The notes below the pieces were generated by a model that saw only the letters and a list, made by a program, of their open reading frames with translations, was not told the origin of the DNA and searched no databases. A DNA stretch of 64,000 nucleotides, taken from assembly GCA_905221605.1 (NCBI GenBank), contig CAJNDS010002665.1, positions 1-64,000 of the forward strand. Reading direction: 5' to 3'. Below, piece by piece: positions 19,681 to 29,641 of this stretch; positions within the stretch are counted from its first letter, which is position 1; every line of letters begins with the position of its first letter. The translations under genes and the position numbers were made by a program. The stretch is from Symbiodinium natans (taxonomy: Eukaryota; Sar; Dinophyceae; Suessiales; Symbiodiniaceae).

Positions 19681-20051
19681 TTTACGATACAAGAACACAG
19701 AATCGTACCATCTAATACAGTGATGTACATATATCATTACGTTATATCGATACATATCGTTTATAATGGTGCTACCCCGCAACCCTGAACCCTGAACTGC
19801 CACATCATGGGATGCCACCCCACACACACAAGATATTTCGAACCCCGAATGAGGAAGTTCAGGGAAACCGTTTTCTCTAAACAAACCGGCGTTTAGGGGT
19901 TCGATTTCAGGCACTACCCCCCCCCCCCCCCCAAAGGGTAATTCGGCTTCACGAACATATAGGGGAGCGCAACTCACAGCCACTTCCAGCATATGGGGCT
20001 TGGGCTAAAACCCCAGCCCTTACCTGGTCGGGTTCAGGGTAAGCTGTCCAG

Positions 20052-20492
20052 GCTGTAGACGCAAAACTGGGGGACATTGGCTTCGCCAACACCGCCGCTT
20101 GGCCGACTGTCCAGGGACGTAGCGGCTTCTGTGGGTTTGGGTTTGGAGTTCAGGGATTAACTTGGAGGTTCATGCGTAATCATAACCCCACTCATAAGTC
20201 TACTTATAACCAATTTGGGGGTTTTAGGGGGCTTGTAAGTGCAGCTATAATTGGATTAGAAGTACCCTGAACCTCCTAGTAGGGGTTGGCTTTTGTAGAG
20301 TTTGGGGTTGGGTTTTTTGGGGCTTGGGCTTTTAGGCCTTTTGGGTTTGGGGTTGGGGGTTTTGGGGGGCCAGGGCTCAGGGCTCAGGGCTCAGGGCTCA
20401 GGGCTTAGGGTTTAGGGTTTAGGGTTTCTCCTGCAAACTCCCGCCCAACACCCTAAACCCTGTAGCCAAGAACCTGGGCGTGACAAACAAGG
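20052..20492 (+). CDS. Two-exon fragment, intron holds a decayed family A element
   Basis: Exons 20052-20130 and 20466-20492 in phase. Acceptors AGCTGTCCAG and CCCTGTAG, donors GTGGGTTTGGG and GTTTAGGG. Reads AVDAKLGDIGFANTAAWPT and SKNLGVTNK. Continuation is unclear; 20977-21014 offers acceptors. Unknown product. Confidence 0.45.
20163..20281. mobile_element. Decayed family A relative, CTCC subtype
   Basis: CTTGGAGGTTCATGCGTAAT...AAGTACCCTGAACCTCCTAGTA with TATAAC/GTTATA inner arms. Lies inside the intron of the 20052-20492 model. Confidence 0.6.
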
Positions 20493-20517
20493 GTTTAGGG
20501 TTCAGGGCTTAGGGCTC

Positions 20518-20848
20518 AGGGGGTTTTGGGGGTTTTAGGGGTTTTAGGGGTTTTAGGGGTTTTAGGGGTTTTAGGGGTTTTAGGGGTTTTAGGGGTTTTA
20601 GGGGGTTTAGGGGTTTTAGGGGTTTAGGGGTTTTAGGGGTTTTAGGGGTTTTAGGGGTTTTAGGGGGTTTAGGGGTTTTAGGGGGTTTAGGGGTTTTAGG
20701 GGTTTTAGGGGTTTTAGGGGTTTTAGGGGTTTTAGGGGTTTTAGGGGGTTTAGGGGTTTTAGGGGCTTTAGGGGTTTTAGGGGCTTTAGGGGTTTTAGGG
20801 GTTTTAGGGGTTTTAGGGGTTTTAGGGGTTTTAGGGGTTTTAGGGGGC
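20518..20848. repeat. TTTTAGGGG nonamer array
   Basis: About thirty-five copies of GGGGTTTTA, with occasional GGGGGTTTA and GGGGCTTTA. A telomere-variant unit amplified in place. Confidence 0.95.
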
Positions 20849-20912
20849 TTCGGGCTTCGGGCTTCGGGCTTCGGGCTTCCGGCTTCGGGCTTCGGGCTTC
20901 GGGCTTCGGGGG
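20849..20912. repeat. CTTCGGG heptamer array
   Basis: Eight or nine tandem CTTCGGG units directly after the nonamer array. A different variant with the telomeric period of seven. Confidence 0.95.
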
Positions 20913-21086
20913 GGTTCTTCTGCAGGGTTTTAGGTTTTGTCTGGAACCCTACCTGTCACGGTGAACCTTGAACCCTCGTTGAAATCCCTAGAGACGAAGC
21001 AGGAGGCAGGCTGTTCTCTAAACTCTAAACCCGAAACCTGAAACCCCAAACCCTAAGCCAAAACCCTACTGAAAGCTTGGTTGCAG

Positions 21087-21899
21087 CTACCTGACCCAAG
21101 GCTGTGCCTCCAGATTCAGCCCAAGTACTAATCCGTGAGCTCTAACTCCCGAACCCCAAGCCCCACAAGCCCGAAACCGTATACAAACCCCGAAGCCCCT
21201 ACGAAACCCTAGATAAGCCTTAAACACTATAGATACTGTAAGCCCTAAACCCTAAACCCTAAACCCGATAAGCCCCACAACCCCCCCCCCCCCTTCCCTC
21301 ACCGACGCCTCCTACAGGTGACGGCTCGCGATGGCCTCACTGGTTTAGGCTGGCCCTCCGGGGATTTGGGGTTTAGGGTTTGGGGTTTAGGGTTTAGGGT
21401 TTGAGTTTATTGCGCAGGGTTCGTTAGGATTTGGAGTTTAGGTGGTGTGCGAAATCTGTCCCCATTTTTTCCTCAGCTGCGCTACGACTGCTCGAAATCA
21501 CTTAGGACGTCCTAAACCGTGACCTCCAAACCAAACACCCTCCTGAACTCTCTTCCCCAAAGCTGAGAAACGCCTGCGCTCCTAAACCCCCAAAACCTAC
21601 GTAAACCCTGACCCTTAAACCCTCAACCCTGAATTCTTATCACCCAGACCCTAAGCCCTAGCCCCCAAACCCCCCTGAGCCCGAAAACCCTAAAGCCTCC
21701 AACCCCCGAACCCAATAACCCTAAAGCCTAAACCCCTAATAAACCCTATGACCCCAAAGCCTAGACACTAAACCCTAAACCCAAAACCCTAAACCCCCTA
21801 GACCCCCAAAACCTTTTAGCCGCTCCGAGCCAAGAGGATTGGGGGACACATTCTCACAGCCGCTCGACGCCTTGACTCACGGCTGCAACGCAGCTCAGG
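21087..21899 (+). CDS. Four short exon candidates
   Basis: 21087-21134 (after GCTTGGTTGCAG, before GTGAGC; YLTQGCASRFSPST), 21318-21342 (after GCCTCCTACAG; VTARDGLT), 21477-21515 (after CCATTTTTTCCTCAG; LRYDCSKSLRTS) and 21860-21899 (after ATTCTCACAG, before GTTTAGGG; PLDALTHGCNAAQ). The acceptors are among the best in the window. Phases do not all join, so some exons are missing or borders are wrong. Confidence 0.35.
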
Positions 21900-22296
21900 G
21901 TTTAGGGTTTAGGGTTTAGGGTTTAGGGTTTAGGATGTAGGGTTCAAGCTCATCCCCCCTTTTGAGCTTCCGGACCCCCCCCCCCCCCCCGTAACTAATA
22001 AATGTGCTACCCACCTGGGGGTCCGTTTGCGCTGAAGTTCTGGTGTTAGGGTTAGGGGGTCTACGGGTGTAGGGGTTCAGGGTTTAGGGTTTAGGGTTTA
22101 GGGTTTAGGGGTATTCTGTACCAGTATAGCCGACTACATTCTACTTCAGCTGCTAGAGCCCCAAACTCTTCACCCTAAAGCCTGAAACCCTAAACCCTAA
22201 ACCCTAAACCCTAAACCCTAAACCCTAAACCCTAAACCCTAAACCCTAAACCTTAAACCCTAAACCCTAAACCCCAATCCCGCCACAAAAAAGGAC

Positions 22297-22520
22297 ATTG
22301 GTGGCCCTGGCCACCAACGGCAGGGGCCGCTCACTTGGTGGGCTCACTTGAAGGTTCATGGTACTTACTAACCAATTATAACTGTACTTATAACCCGACT
22401 TATAATACCCCTAAAGGGCCTTATAGGGGGTATCCCAAGTATAAGTAGGGTTATAAGCCCAGTTATAATTGGTTGGAAAGTATCATGAACCTTCAAGCAG
22501 GGTTTCGAATCTCAGGGTTT
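22297..22520 (+). CDS. Exon pair joined across a family A element
   Basis: Left segment ends GGGCTCACTTGAAG before GTTCATGG and reads DIGGPGHQRQGPLTWWAHLK; right segment starts after CCTTCAAG at 22498 and reads QGFESQG. The join is in phase in two of three frames, so support is modest. Confidence 0.3.
22347..22497. mobile_element. Family A element
   Basis: CTTGAAGGTTCATGG...CATGAACCTTCAAG, flanked by CA on both sides, a non-TA 2-bp duplication. The right arm has TATCATG for TACCATG. Confidence 0.9.
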
Positions 22521-22573
22521 AGGGTTCAGGATTTAGCGTTTGGGGTTTGGGGGTTCAGAAAAATGATGTTTTA

Positions 22574-22745
22574 CCATGGGTTGCCCAATTAGGCCCCTCC
22601 ATACTGCCCACCGTTAGGTTCCCAAAATTCAGGCTATTAAGGGATAACTAAGCCTAATTATGATTTCTTTTTTAGGGGGGGGGGGGGGACCTAGGGGGGT
22701 AGTTTTGAGGGGGTGGGTACGTAGTAGGGAAACCCATGACTTTAG
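22574..22745. mobile_element. Family D element
   Basis: CCATGGGTTGCCC...GGGAAACCCATGAC ends are complementary; the interior has AGCCTAATTATGA and a G12 run. The second copy, 34541-34693, has the same ends and a matching G-run and C-run. Confidence 0.65.
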
Positions 22746-22974
22746 GGTTTCGGGATTAGGGTTGAGGGTTTCGGGATTAGGGTTTAGGGTTTAGGGTTCG
22801 GCTTTGGCTTATGGGTTTACCCACATGATAGAGAACCCCAGAAACCATCCGCGCCCCTGACCCGAAAGTCTAAATCTTAACTTCATAACCTAAAGCGCCC
22901 CCCCCCCCCTCCCCCAACAAAATCTCAATCCCCAAATCCCCAAAGCCGTAAGCCCTAAACCCTAAACCCTAAAC

Positions 22975-23065
22975 CCTAAACCTGAGAAGCCCCAGTAGAC
23001 AAACAGGGCTGAAACTGGTGTTTTCTCCGCGGGCCGCTAATCCTGAAGCCTGAGCCCTAGACCCT
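22975..23065 (+). CDS. Possible terminal exon
   Basis: A frame after CCTGAGAAG reads SRQTGLKLVFSPRAANPEA and stops at TGA about 23052. A single exon with a fair acceptor; no partner. Confidence 0.25.
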
Positions 23066-23168
23066 TGCGCCAGTAAGCCCTCATCCAGGTTTGGGGTTTA
23101 GGGTTTAGGGTTTAGGCTTTAGGGTTTAGGGAAACCCTACCCCCATAACCCTGAACCCTACACCTAAG

Positions 23169-23765
23169 AAGTTCCTGAAATCGGCGTTCTTAAAGCCTAC
23201 GTACTGGCCCATGTCAGAAGCAAGGTGAGGATGAGAACTCTACCTCTGGCCCTGGAGATTCTGCGGACGATGATGCAGGCCATTCATGTGGGTACAGGTT
23301 TTGGGTTTTAGGGTTTAGGGTTTAGGAATTTTGGGTTTTGGGTTTCGGGGCTGAAGGTTCAGCTTCCAAGGCCAGCCCAAGGCCCAGTAGCCTCAGCCAG
23401 TAGCCCCAAAGCCCTAAGCCCTAAACCCTAAGCCCCAAAACCTAAAGCTCAAGACCCAGTCGCTCCAAACCCAAAAGCCCACGGCCCCGTGGCCCCTGAA
23501 TCCGAAAGTCCCAGACCCAGGTAACCACTAAAGGTCCGCTAGGCCTAAACCCGAAGCCAGAAACCCTAAACCCTAAACCCTAAACCCTAAACCCTAAACC
23601 CTAAACCCTAAACCCTAAACCCTAAACCCTAAACCCTAAACCCTAAACCCTAAACCCTAAACCCTAAACCCTAAACCCTAAACCCTAAACCCTGCCTTGC
23701 CCCCGCAAGCTTGTTCCTGGCCCACGATTCCACGACTAGGGCTCCATGCACATAAAGAAAGAGAG
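23169..23765 (+). CDS. Two-exon fragment with a 418-bp telomeric intron
   Basis: Exons 23169-23291 and 23710-23765. The first is 40 codons, alpha-helical in look (EIGVLKAYVLAHVRSKVR, LPLALEILRTMMQAIHV), donor GTACAGG. The second starts after TTGCCCCCGCAAG, joins in phase and reads CSWPTIPRLGLHAHKERE before GTTTTTCGG. The intron includes about 19 perfect CCCTAAA units (23565-23692). A strong case for a telomeric array inside an intron. Unknown product. Confidence 0.5.
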
Positions 23766-23824
23766 GTTTTTCGGTTTATGGTTTAGGGTTTAGGGTTTAG
23801 GGTTTAGTCAAGGGTTTCCCTAAC

Positions 23825-24130
23825 CGTTCCACCTCGAGTATCGTTCCACCTCAAATTCAGCGTGCTGCTTCAGCGCGAAGCCCACGCGCTGAAGCAGCAT
23901 CCGAAATTGAGGCAGCACCCAAATCGAGGCAGCATGCATTTGGCACGGGAATTTGGCCTGGCATGTTTCTTCTCAAACAAATAGCCTTTCTAGCGAAACC
24001 CAGTTGATTTTCACAGCGTGCCACCTCGACTATCGTTCCACCTCAATTTCAGCGTGCTGCTTCAGCGCGAAGCCCACGCGCTGAAGCAGCACCCAAAATC
24101 GAGGCAGCACCCAAAGCGAGGCGGAATGGC
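23825..24130. repeat. Tandem pair of hairpin units
   Basis: Two copies of about 105 bp (about 23825-23935 and 24021-24123), each with GCTGCTTCAGCGCG and its perfect reverse complement around AAGCCCA, a 14-bp stem with 7-nt loop. Outer sequences CCACCTCGA(G/C)TATCGTTCCACCTC and GAGGCAGCACCCAAA(T/A)CGAGGC extend the inverted repeat. A distinct element, unrelated to families A-N. Confidence 0.85.
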
Positions 24131-24209
24131 TATGGAACTCCTTGATTTAGGTTTAGGGTTGAGGGTTTAGGGTTTAGGGTTTAGGGCCCTAGAGCCTCCA
24201 CCGTCGCAG

Positions 24210-24471
24210 GGGCGGCGAGAGACTGCGCCGATTTGGTCACCTTCAAGCTCTCCATCACGGTCATGGGCAAGCTAGGGCCACCGAATCTCCCAGAGAGTTC
24301 TTTGGGCGGGCTGGGGTTTAGGGTTTAGGGTTTAGAGTTTAGGGTTTAGGGTTTAGGGTTTGGGGTTTAGGGTTTAGGGTTTTCAAGATCTGAATCCTAA
24401 GCCCTCTAAGCCCTAGAACGGCTAGCGGGATTCAAGAACAGCAAAGCATGTGGGAGGCTCCCTAGATCAGC
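24210..24471 (+). CDS. Two-exon fragment
   Basis: Exons 24210-24315 (after CCACCGTCGCAG, before GTTTAGGG) and 24437-24471 (after GGGATTCAAG, before GTTTAGGG), in phase. One reading is ARDCADLVTFKLSITVMGKL then TAKHVGGSLDQ. Exon 1 is open in three frames, so phase support is limited. Confidence 0.35.
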
Positions 24472-24595
24472 GTTTAGGGTTTAGGGATTATGGTTTAAGG
24501 TTCGTCTTGGGGCTACCTCTTTGCAAAACGGAGCTTCATACCTAGCGTACCCGAAAAGGGCTCCATTCCCTGCAAAGGCAGTCTTGGGTTCCTCT

Positions 24596-24805
24596 AAGGG
24601 TTACTACTATTTGTCTAAGAACCCCAAAAGAATATCCCCCTTCGGAATTATTTTATAGGTTTGTTTATATAAAACCCAAGAGGATATTAAAAACAACATT
24701 TTTATTAAGGTTCTAAGGGGGGTTTGCAACAGAATAACGAACAATAATCCCCATATTACCCTTAATGAGGAAGTATATTTTTCTGTTTTAGCAATTAGTA
24801 GCTTC
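24596..24805. mobile_element. Family C element, long copy
   Basis: Left TATTTGTCTAAGAACCCC, right TTTTAGCAATTAG with ACCCTTAATGAGG. It contains an inner segment TAAAACCCAAGAGGATATTAA...TTATTAAGGTTCTAA that recurs alone at 33518-33575, suggesting nesting. Confidence 0.55.
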
Positions 24806-24977
24806 GGGTTTACGGTTTAGGGTCTGACTCCTCATTAGGCCATGCAACTGGATTCAGTTTTTTTCGGACACACCATCCCCAAAACCCTAAGCCCTATGCC
24901 CTAAGCCCGAAACCCTAAACCGTAAACCCTAAACCCCAAACCCTAAACCCTAAACCCTAAGCCTAACTGCCGTTTAG

Positions 24978-26022
24978 GCTACTGGCCAACTCCTGCTTGA
25001 AGGTTCATGGTACTTACTAACCAATTATAACTGTACTTATAACCCTACTTATAATACCCCTAAAGGGCCTTATCGGGGTAATCCCAATTATAAGTAGGGT
25101 TATAAGCCCAGTTATAATTGGTCAGTAAGTACCATGAACCTTCAAGTGCTTTTAGAGTTGGCCCGAGCCCAGGAATGGCGCCGAGCTTGGTGATGCAGAG
25201 AAGGACTTGGCTGGCAACTTGCTGACCTAAACTTGGACCCCAAACCCGAAACCCGAAACCCTAAACCCTAAACCCTAAACCCTAAACCCTAAACCCTAAA
25301 CCCTAAACCCTAAACCCTAAACCCTAAACCCTAAACCCTAAACCCTAAACCCTACAGCTTGGCTCCACAGACACCGCCAAGCCTCTACTTGCCGCCCCGA
25401 GGCAAGTGGGTCTTCTCCGCTCTGCTGCGCAGTATGCTGCACAACAGAGGTGACGGTGAGACAAACGAGGTTAGCTCGCTTCTTGGCCAGGTTCTAGGGC
25501 TTAGGTTTTAGGGTTTCGGGTTGTTTGTCCCCGGTGTGGTTCAGGGTTTAAGAAGGGTTTAGGGTTTAGGGTAAGGGTTCTAGGCTCTAGGCTCAAAGGT
25601 ACCACTGTTTTTTGAGGGTTGAAACGGGGGCTTTAGTATTCTAGGTGTGGGTGCTTGAGGCCCTTGGGAGGCCAGGGTTTAGGGCCTAAGTTTAGGGTTT
25701 TGGGTACCATTGGGGTTGAACCCACAAACTCTCCCCGTCCTCCCTGAACCCTAGCAATCGAAACCCCCCTACGGTCATACGTGAAACTGGTGAGTGTATC
25801 GTTGTATTGGTGAGTGTATATACTGGGCGTCCTTTAACTTGGGATACTCGTAAAAAATAGCATTTGGGTCGAGGGTGGACTCTGAACCTATACACTCAAG
25901 GGGAATGCTCTACATTGTGGGCCCTGTAGGACTGCCCTATAAATATAAATGTAAAGATACATATAAATAGAAATGAAAAAACATATATATATATATAGAT
26001 ATTAATACATATATATATATAT

Positions 26023-26057
<35 letters not shown>

Positions 26058-26062
26058 TTTTT

Positions 26063-26101
<39 letters not shown>

Positions 26102-28798
26102 TTATTAGGCCTTTTATACTACTAGGATGCTCAAAAACAACCCCTAAACCCTAAACCCTAAACCCTGAACCCAAACCCTAAACCCTGAACCCTAACCCCT
26201 AAACCCTAAACCCTAAACCCTAAACTAAGGTTTAAGCTGAGTCAGACGGCGCGGCCCAAGATTGTGGTGAAGACGGTGAAGCCCTTCGAGACGAATGATG
26301 GACAGCGCAGTCCACTGGAGCAGACGATCATCGAAGCTCCTTACATGGATATTGCGAAAAGTTCAGGGTTTAGGGTTAGCTTCTCCCTTGGGTTAGTTTT
26401 TTCATTTTTTTATGAGGAATTGCTAAAAGTTTAGGGTTTAGGGTTAGTTTTGTTTCTCCTTTTTTTGCGGTTAAGTGTCCCTTGGATGCCCCAGACCCAG
26501 TAGGCCCCCCCCCCCCCCCCCCCCTGCTGTGTTCCTAGGCGATTGCTTGGAGGATCGGGGAACTTCGCAAGCACATTTGAGGGTTTAGGGTTTAGGGTTT
26601 AGGTTTAGGGTTTAGGGTTTCGGGTTTAATGTTGCACGGTGCTTAGGGGTCTAGCGGATTTAGGATTTAGGGTTTAGGGTTTAGGGTTTAGGGTTTAGGG
26701 TTTAGGGTTTAGGGCTTGTCTTTTTTCATGGAGTCCTCGAGGCATGGTTGTTGGTGCGCGGATGGGGTTCGGGGTGTGATGAGGGTTTAGGGTTTAGGGT
26801 TTCGGGTTTAGGGTTTAGGGTTTCGGCGGGTTTAGGGTTTAGGGTTCAGGGTTTAGGGTTAGGATACGCTCTGACAGAATGTGCCAACTTCCCACCTCGC
26901 AGCTAGACGAATGAGCCCGGTAGGCTTGAAGTTAGCATGCGGCAGTTTGGCCTGCCCAGTGTGCCCTGCATACCGCACGCGACTTGGGGGTTCATGGGTA
27001 ATGTTAACCACATGTTTATAAACCCCCCCCCCCACAATTAAAGAATACGGACCCCGGAACTCAATTATAAACCCCCCCCTCAATAATAAGAAATCCCGGC
27101 CCGGGGACCGATTTTTGTTTCCATGGGCCCTTTTGGGTAGGTCAGGGCTCCTCAATAGGGGGGGGGGGGGGGGAAACAAAAATCAATTGAGACTGGCGGG
27201 GGGGGGGGGAGAAGGGGTTCTTAATGTGAGGTCAACATTTCTCAGAACCACGGTTATACATAAGTCTACTTATAACCTACTTGGGGGACATAGGGTTAGT
27301 TAGAAGTACCCTGAACCTCCAAGCAGCCACCCGCGCCCCATACGGCCCAATGTATCTCGGGCCTTGTATTGGGTACGGGGTCGTACGGGTGAGGTGACTC
27401 GTATAGGATGCTATCGCGGTACGAGCATACACACGTGCTACCGAATCCAAAGTAAGACCGTTCTTCAACACACAATTTAAGCACCCAGATGCCACGTAAC
27501 CCTAAACCCCGCAATCCTAAACCCTAAAACCCGAAACCCTGAAGTCGAAACCAAAATCCCTAAACCATAAATCCTGAAGTAGTCTGTAGAGAGGCACTGC
27601 ATCATACTCATCGCTGGGTACCCTTTACATGCCTTATGGGTTTAGGGTTTAGGGTTTCTACAGAAGCCCAATAATTTCAAAGTTAGGGCCCTCAAAACTC
27701 TTCTTATATCTAGGGGGGGGCGGGGGGTGGTGGGCTGTTTTCGGTATAGGTTTGCCCGGCTGCCAAGAAAAGGTTGATTGTGAACTGGGGGAAGAAGCTG
27801 CCCTGAGCTTAGGGTTTATAGGGTTTAGGGTTTAGGGTTTAGGGTTTCAGCTTGAAGTGTAAGGGGAGAGGGTTTGGGGTTCAGGGTTTGGGGGAGTTTA
27901 GGGTTTCGGGGGGTTGAGAGTTAAAACCCTCTACCCCTTGAACGGTGAACTGAGGTTAGCTTCCCTGAGACTGACGTTTGCTCAGCCATGGGCTTTGGTA
28001 AGTTTGTGTGTGGCGACTACGATAGTGGCGACGAGGAGCTGTCGCTTGCCTCCATCTGGCTAGCTTCAGGTTTTAGGGCTTCCCTAATCCTAAATCCTAA
28101 ACCCTAAACCCTAAACCCTAAACCTTCAACCTTAAACCCTAAACCCTGAACCCTGAACCCTGAACCCTAAACCCTAAACCCTAAACCCTAAACCCTAAAC
28201 CCTAAACCCTGAACACGAATTCGAGGTTCGTGAGGCTTTTGGCCTTAGATTCGAAAAAACAGAACGTTGCAAGTTCATCGGTGCCCTCTTTATACTGGGT
28301 TCCATGATGCGACTATCCAACAGGGAAATTTGCGTATACCCCGAAAACCCGAAGACACCCTGAATTCAGGAATACAGGGTTTAAGGTTTCCTTGGCTTTT
28401 CTTGGCCCCACTCCCTCTTCTTCCCCAAACCACCGTTTTGGGGCTCCAACGTGGGACTTGGGCCACTTCCGGGCCCCGCTCCCCCTCGTCACCTCCTTTC
28501 TGATCTTGGCCCCCTCTTCCGCCTCGGCCTCCACCGCTTCTTTTCCTTCTTGGCTCTCCTGCCCGCTCTTTTCATTTCCTGTCGCCCTCTTCTCGCTTTC
28601 CTCTCCCTTTTTGGCTCCTGGGCCTTTCACCTTGGCCCTCTCCAGTGCCCTTGTCACTCTTGTTTCCCCCCACTGTGTCTTGGCTGCACTTGTGATTCCC
28701 CCTCTGGAACCTTCCGCGGAGGGGGCCGATGACGGTTATCGGAGGCCCTTTGAGATGCTAGGAGGGGAAGAGTGGTGGTGGCCGCGGCTGTGCCGCAG
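24978..28798 (+). CDS. Large multi-exon gene, cysteine-rich in its second half
   Basis: Fourteen exons in continuous phase: 24978-25002, 25147-25189, 25358-25490, 26237-26360, 26539-26582, 26734-26766, 26878-26989, 27324-27388, 27592-27639, 27664-27681, 27750-27772, 27960-28069, 28249-28280, 28722-28798. Readings include QLLLEVLLELARAQEWRR, KWVFSALLRSMLHNRGDG, RPKIVVKTVKPFETNDGQ, LACGSLACPVCPAYRTR, MGFGKFVCGDYDSGDEEL and YRRPFEMLGGEEWWWPRL. Introns are a family A element (25003), a long family A relative (26990) and telomeric arrays elsewhere. Neither start nor stop is found. Exons 3, 4, 7 and 12 are the most convincing; microexons the least. No family recognised. Confidence 0.5.
24996..25146. 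mobile_element. Family A element used as an intron
   Basis: CTTGAAG at 24996, GT at 25003, CTTCAAG ending 25146, flanked by TG on both sides. Splicing GT...AG leaves CTTGAAG plus the duplicated TG, 9 nt, in the message and keeps the leucine-rich frame open on both sides. Confidence 0.85.
25910..26110. repeat. AT-rich microsatellite (TA)n and (TTTA)n
   Basis: TATATA runs at 25984-26020 followed by more than twenty TTTA units to 26103. Lies in the 746-bp intron between exons 3 and 4 of the 24978-28798 model. Confidence 0.95.
26983..27323. mobile_element. Long family A relative used as an intron
   Basis: CTTGGGGGTTCATGGGTAAT at the left and AGTACCCTGAACCTCCAAG at the right, 341 bp in all. The interior holds inverted blocks AACCCCCCCC/GGGGGGGG and GTTTCCATGGGCCCTTTT, likely a nested insertion. 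GT at 26990 and AG at 27323 join two cysteine-bearing frames in phase. Confidence 0.65.
28390..28721. other. Pyrimidine-rich stretch
   Basis: 330 bp rich in C and T on +, producing long proline/serine/leucine frames on + and a charged frame on -. It sits between two exons of the 24978-28798 model and looks like intronic pyrimidine sequence. Confidence 0.5.
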
Positions 28799-28849
28799 GT
28801 CGACCGCTACCTACCTACCTAATACAGGGTTTAGGGTTTAGGGACATGT

Positions 28850-29590
28850 GCCTTAGGCATATAAAGGATCCCTATAGAATCTACGGTGTGTTCCGCAATT
28901 CAGGGGGTCTTGGGCTCAGTGGGTACCAAGGCTTTTAGGATTGTAGGCATGTTCCGCTAAACCTTAAGCCCTAAAACCGCCCGCCACCCCACTCTCTTGT
29001 CTTTTGGGGTAGGCCAAGCTGTCCGCACACTGCCTTTGTGTTGCCAGCCAGGGTTGACCGTTTTTGCGTGAGCCCGTGCCGCGTTCCCTGGCCCTGGCCT
29101 TTCTGGCCTTAGCCCGTTTGCGCCACACGTTGCGGCCCTGACCCGTGGCTTTGCTGCTGCCCTCTGACCCCCTTACCTTCGCCCTGCACCAATCCCAGCC
29201 CCCCCACGCCTGGTCCACGCACGACCCGGCCCTGCCCCCCCTTTTCCGGCATTCATGGCCCTGGCCCTAGCCCTGCACCAATACCAGCTGTCTGTCCGCG
29301 CACGTTGCCTTGCCGTTAACTGCCTGGTCCACGCACCTGGCTCTGGGGCCCCGGTGGCCCTGGCCTTCCTGGCCCAACCCAACCCAAGCTGTCCACGCAC
29401 TTGCTCGGTTTTTGTATTGGAGGTCCCCAAAAGGGCGTGAGTGCTGACCCATGTTATACTTTGTTAAAAATAGAAAGAAGGCCTTAAATTAACTCCATGA
29501 GAGTTGTAAGTGGGCGGTCTTGGGGTAGGTCTGCACTACCGCGCGCTCCCAAAGCGCGCTTCCGTTCAGCACGCCCTAAACCCTAAACCC
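28850..29590. other. Family J fragment and a degenerate GC-rich tandem repeat
   Basis: 28850-28940 resembles family J (AGGATCCCTATAGAA...GGTGTGTTCC...GGGCTC). 28990-29430 contains repeated phrases GCCTGGTCCACGCAC, CTGTCCNCGCAC and CTGCACCAAT at irregular spacing, giving overlapping open frames on both strands that I read as repeat-derived. Confidence 0.45.
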
Positions 29591-29641
29591 TAAGGTAACG
29601 ACATCCCTGGACCCCAACACCTGAAACAGGTGCATCCTCAG

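Noticed and set aside
19252-19992. 246-codon minus-strand frame
   Set aside because: It crosses a C-run (polyglycine) and a family K element and has no coherent composition; the 5' part could be real but I cannot show it.
28313-28841. 114- and 149-codon frames on opposite strands
   Set aside because: Driven by a pyrimidine-rich stretch; only the last part (28722-28798) has exon borders and fits a chain.
29173-29452. Several overlapping 60-85 codon frames
   Set aside because: GC-rich degenerate repeat open on both strands; no splice logic or composition to choose one.
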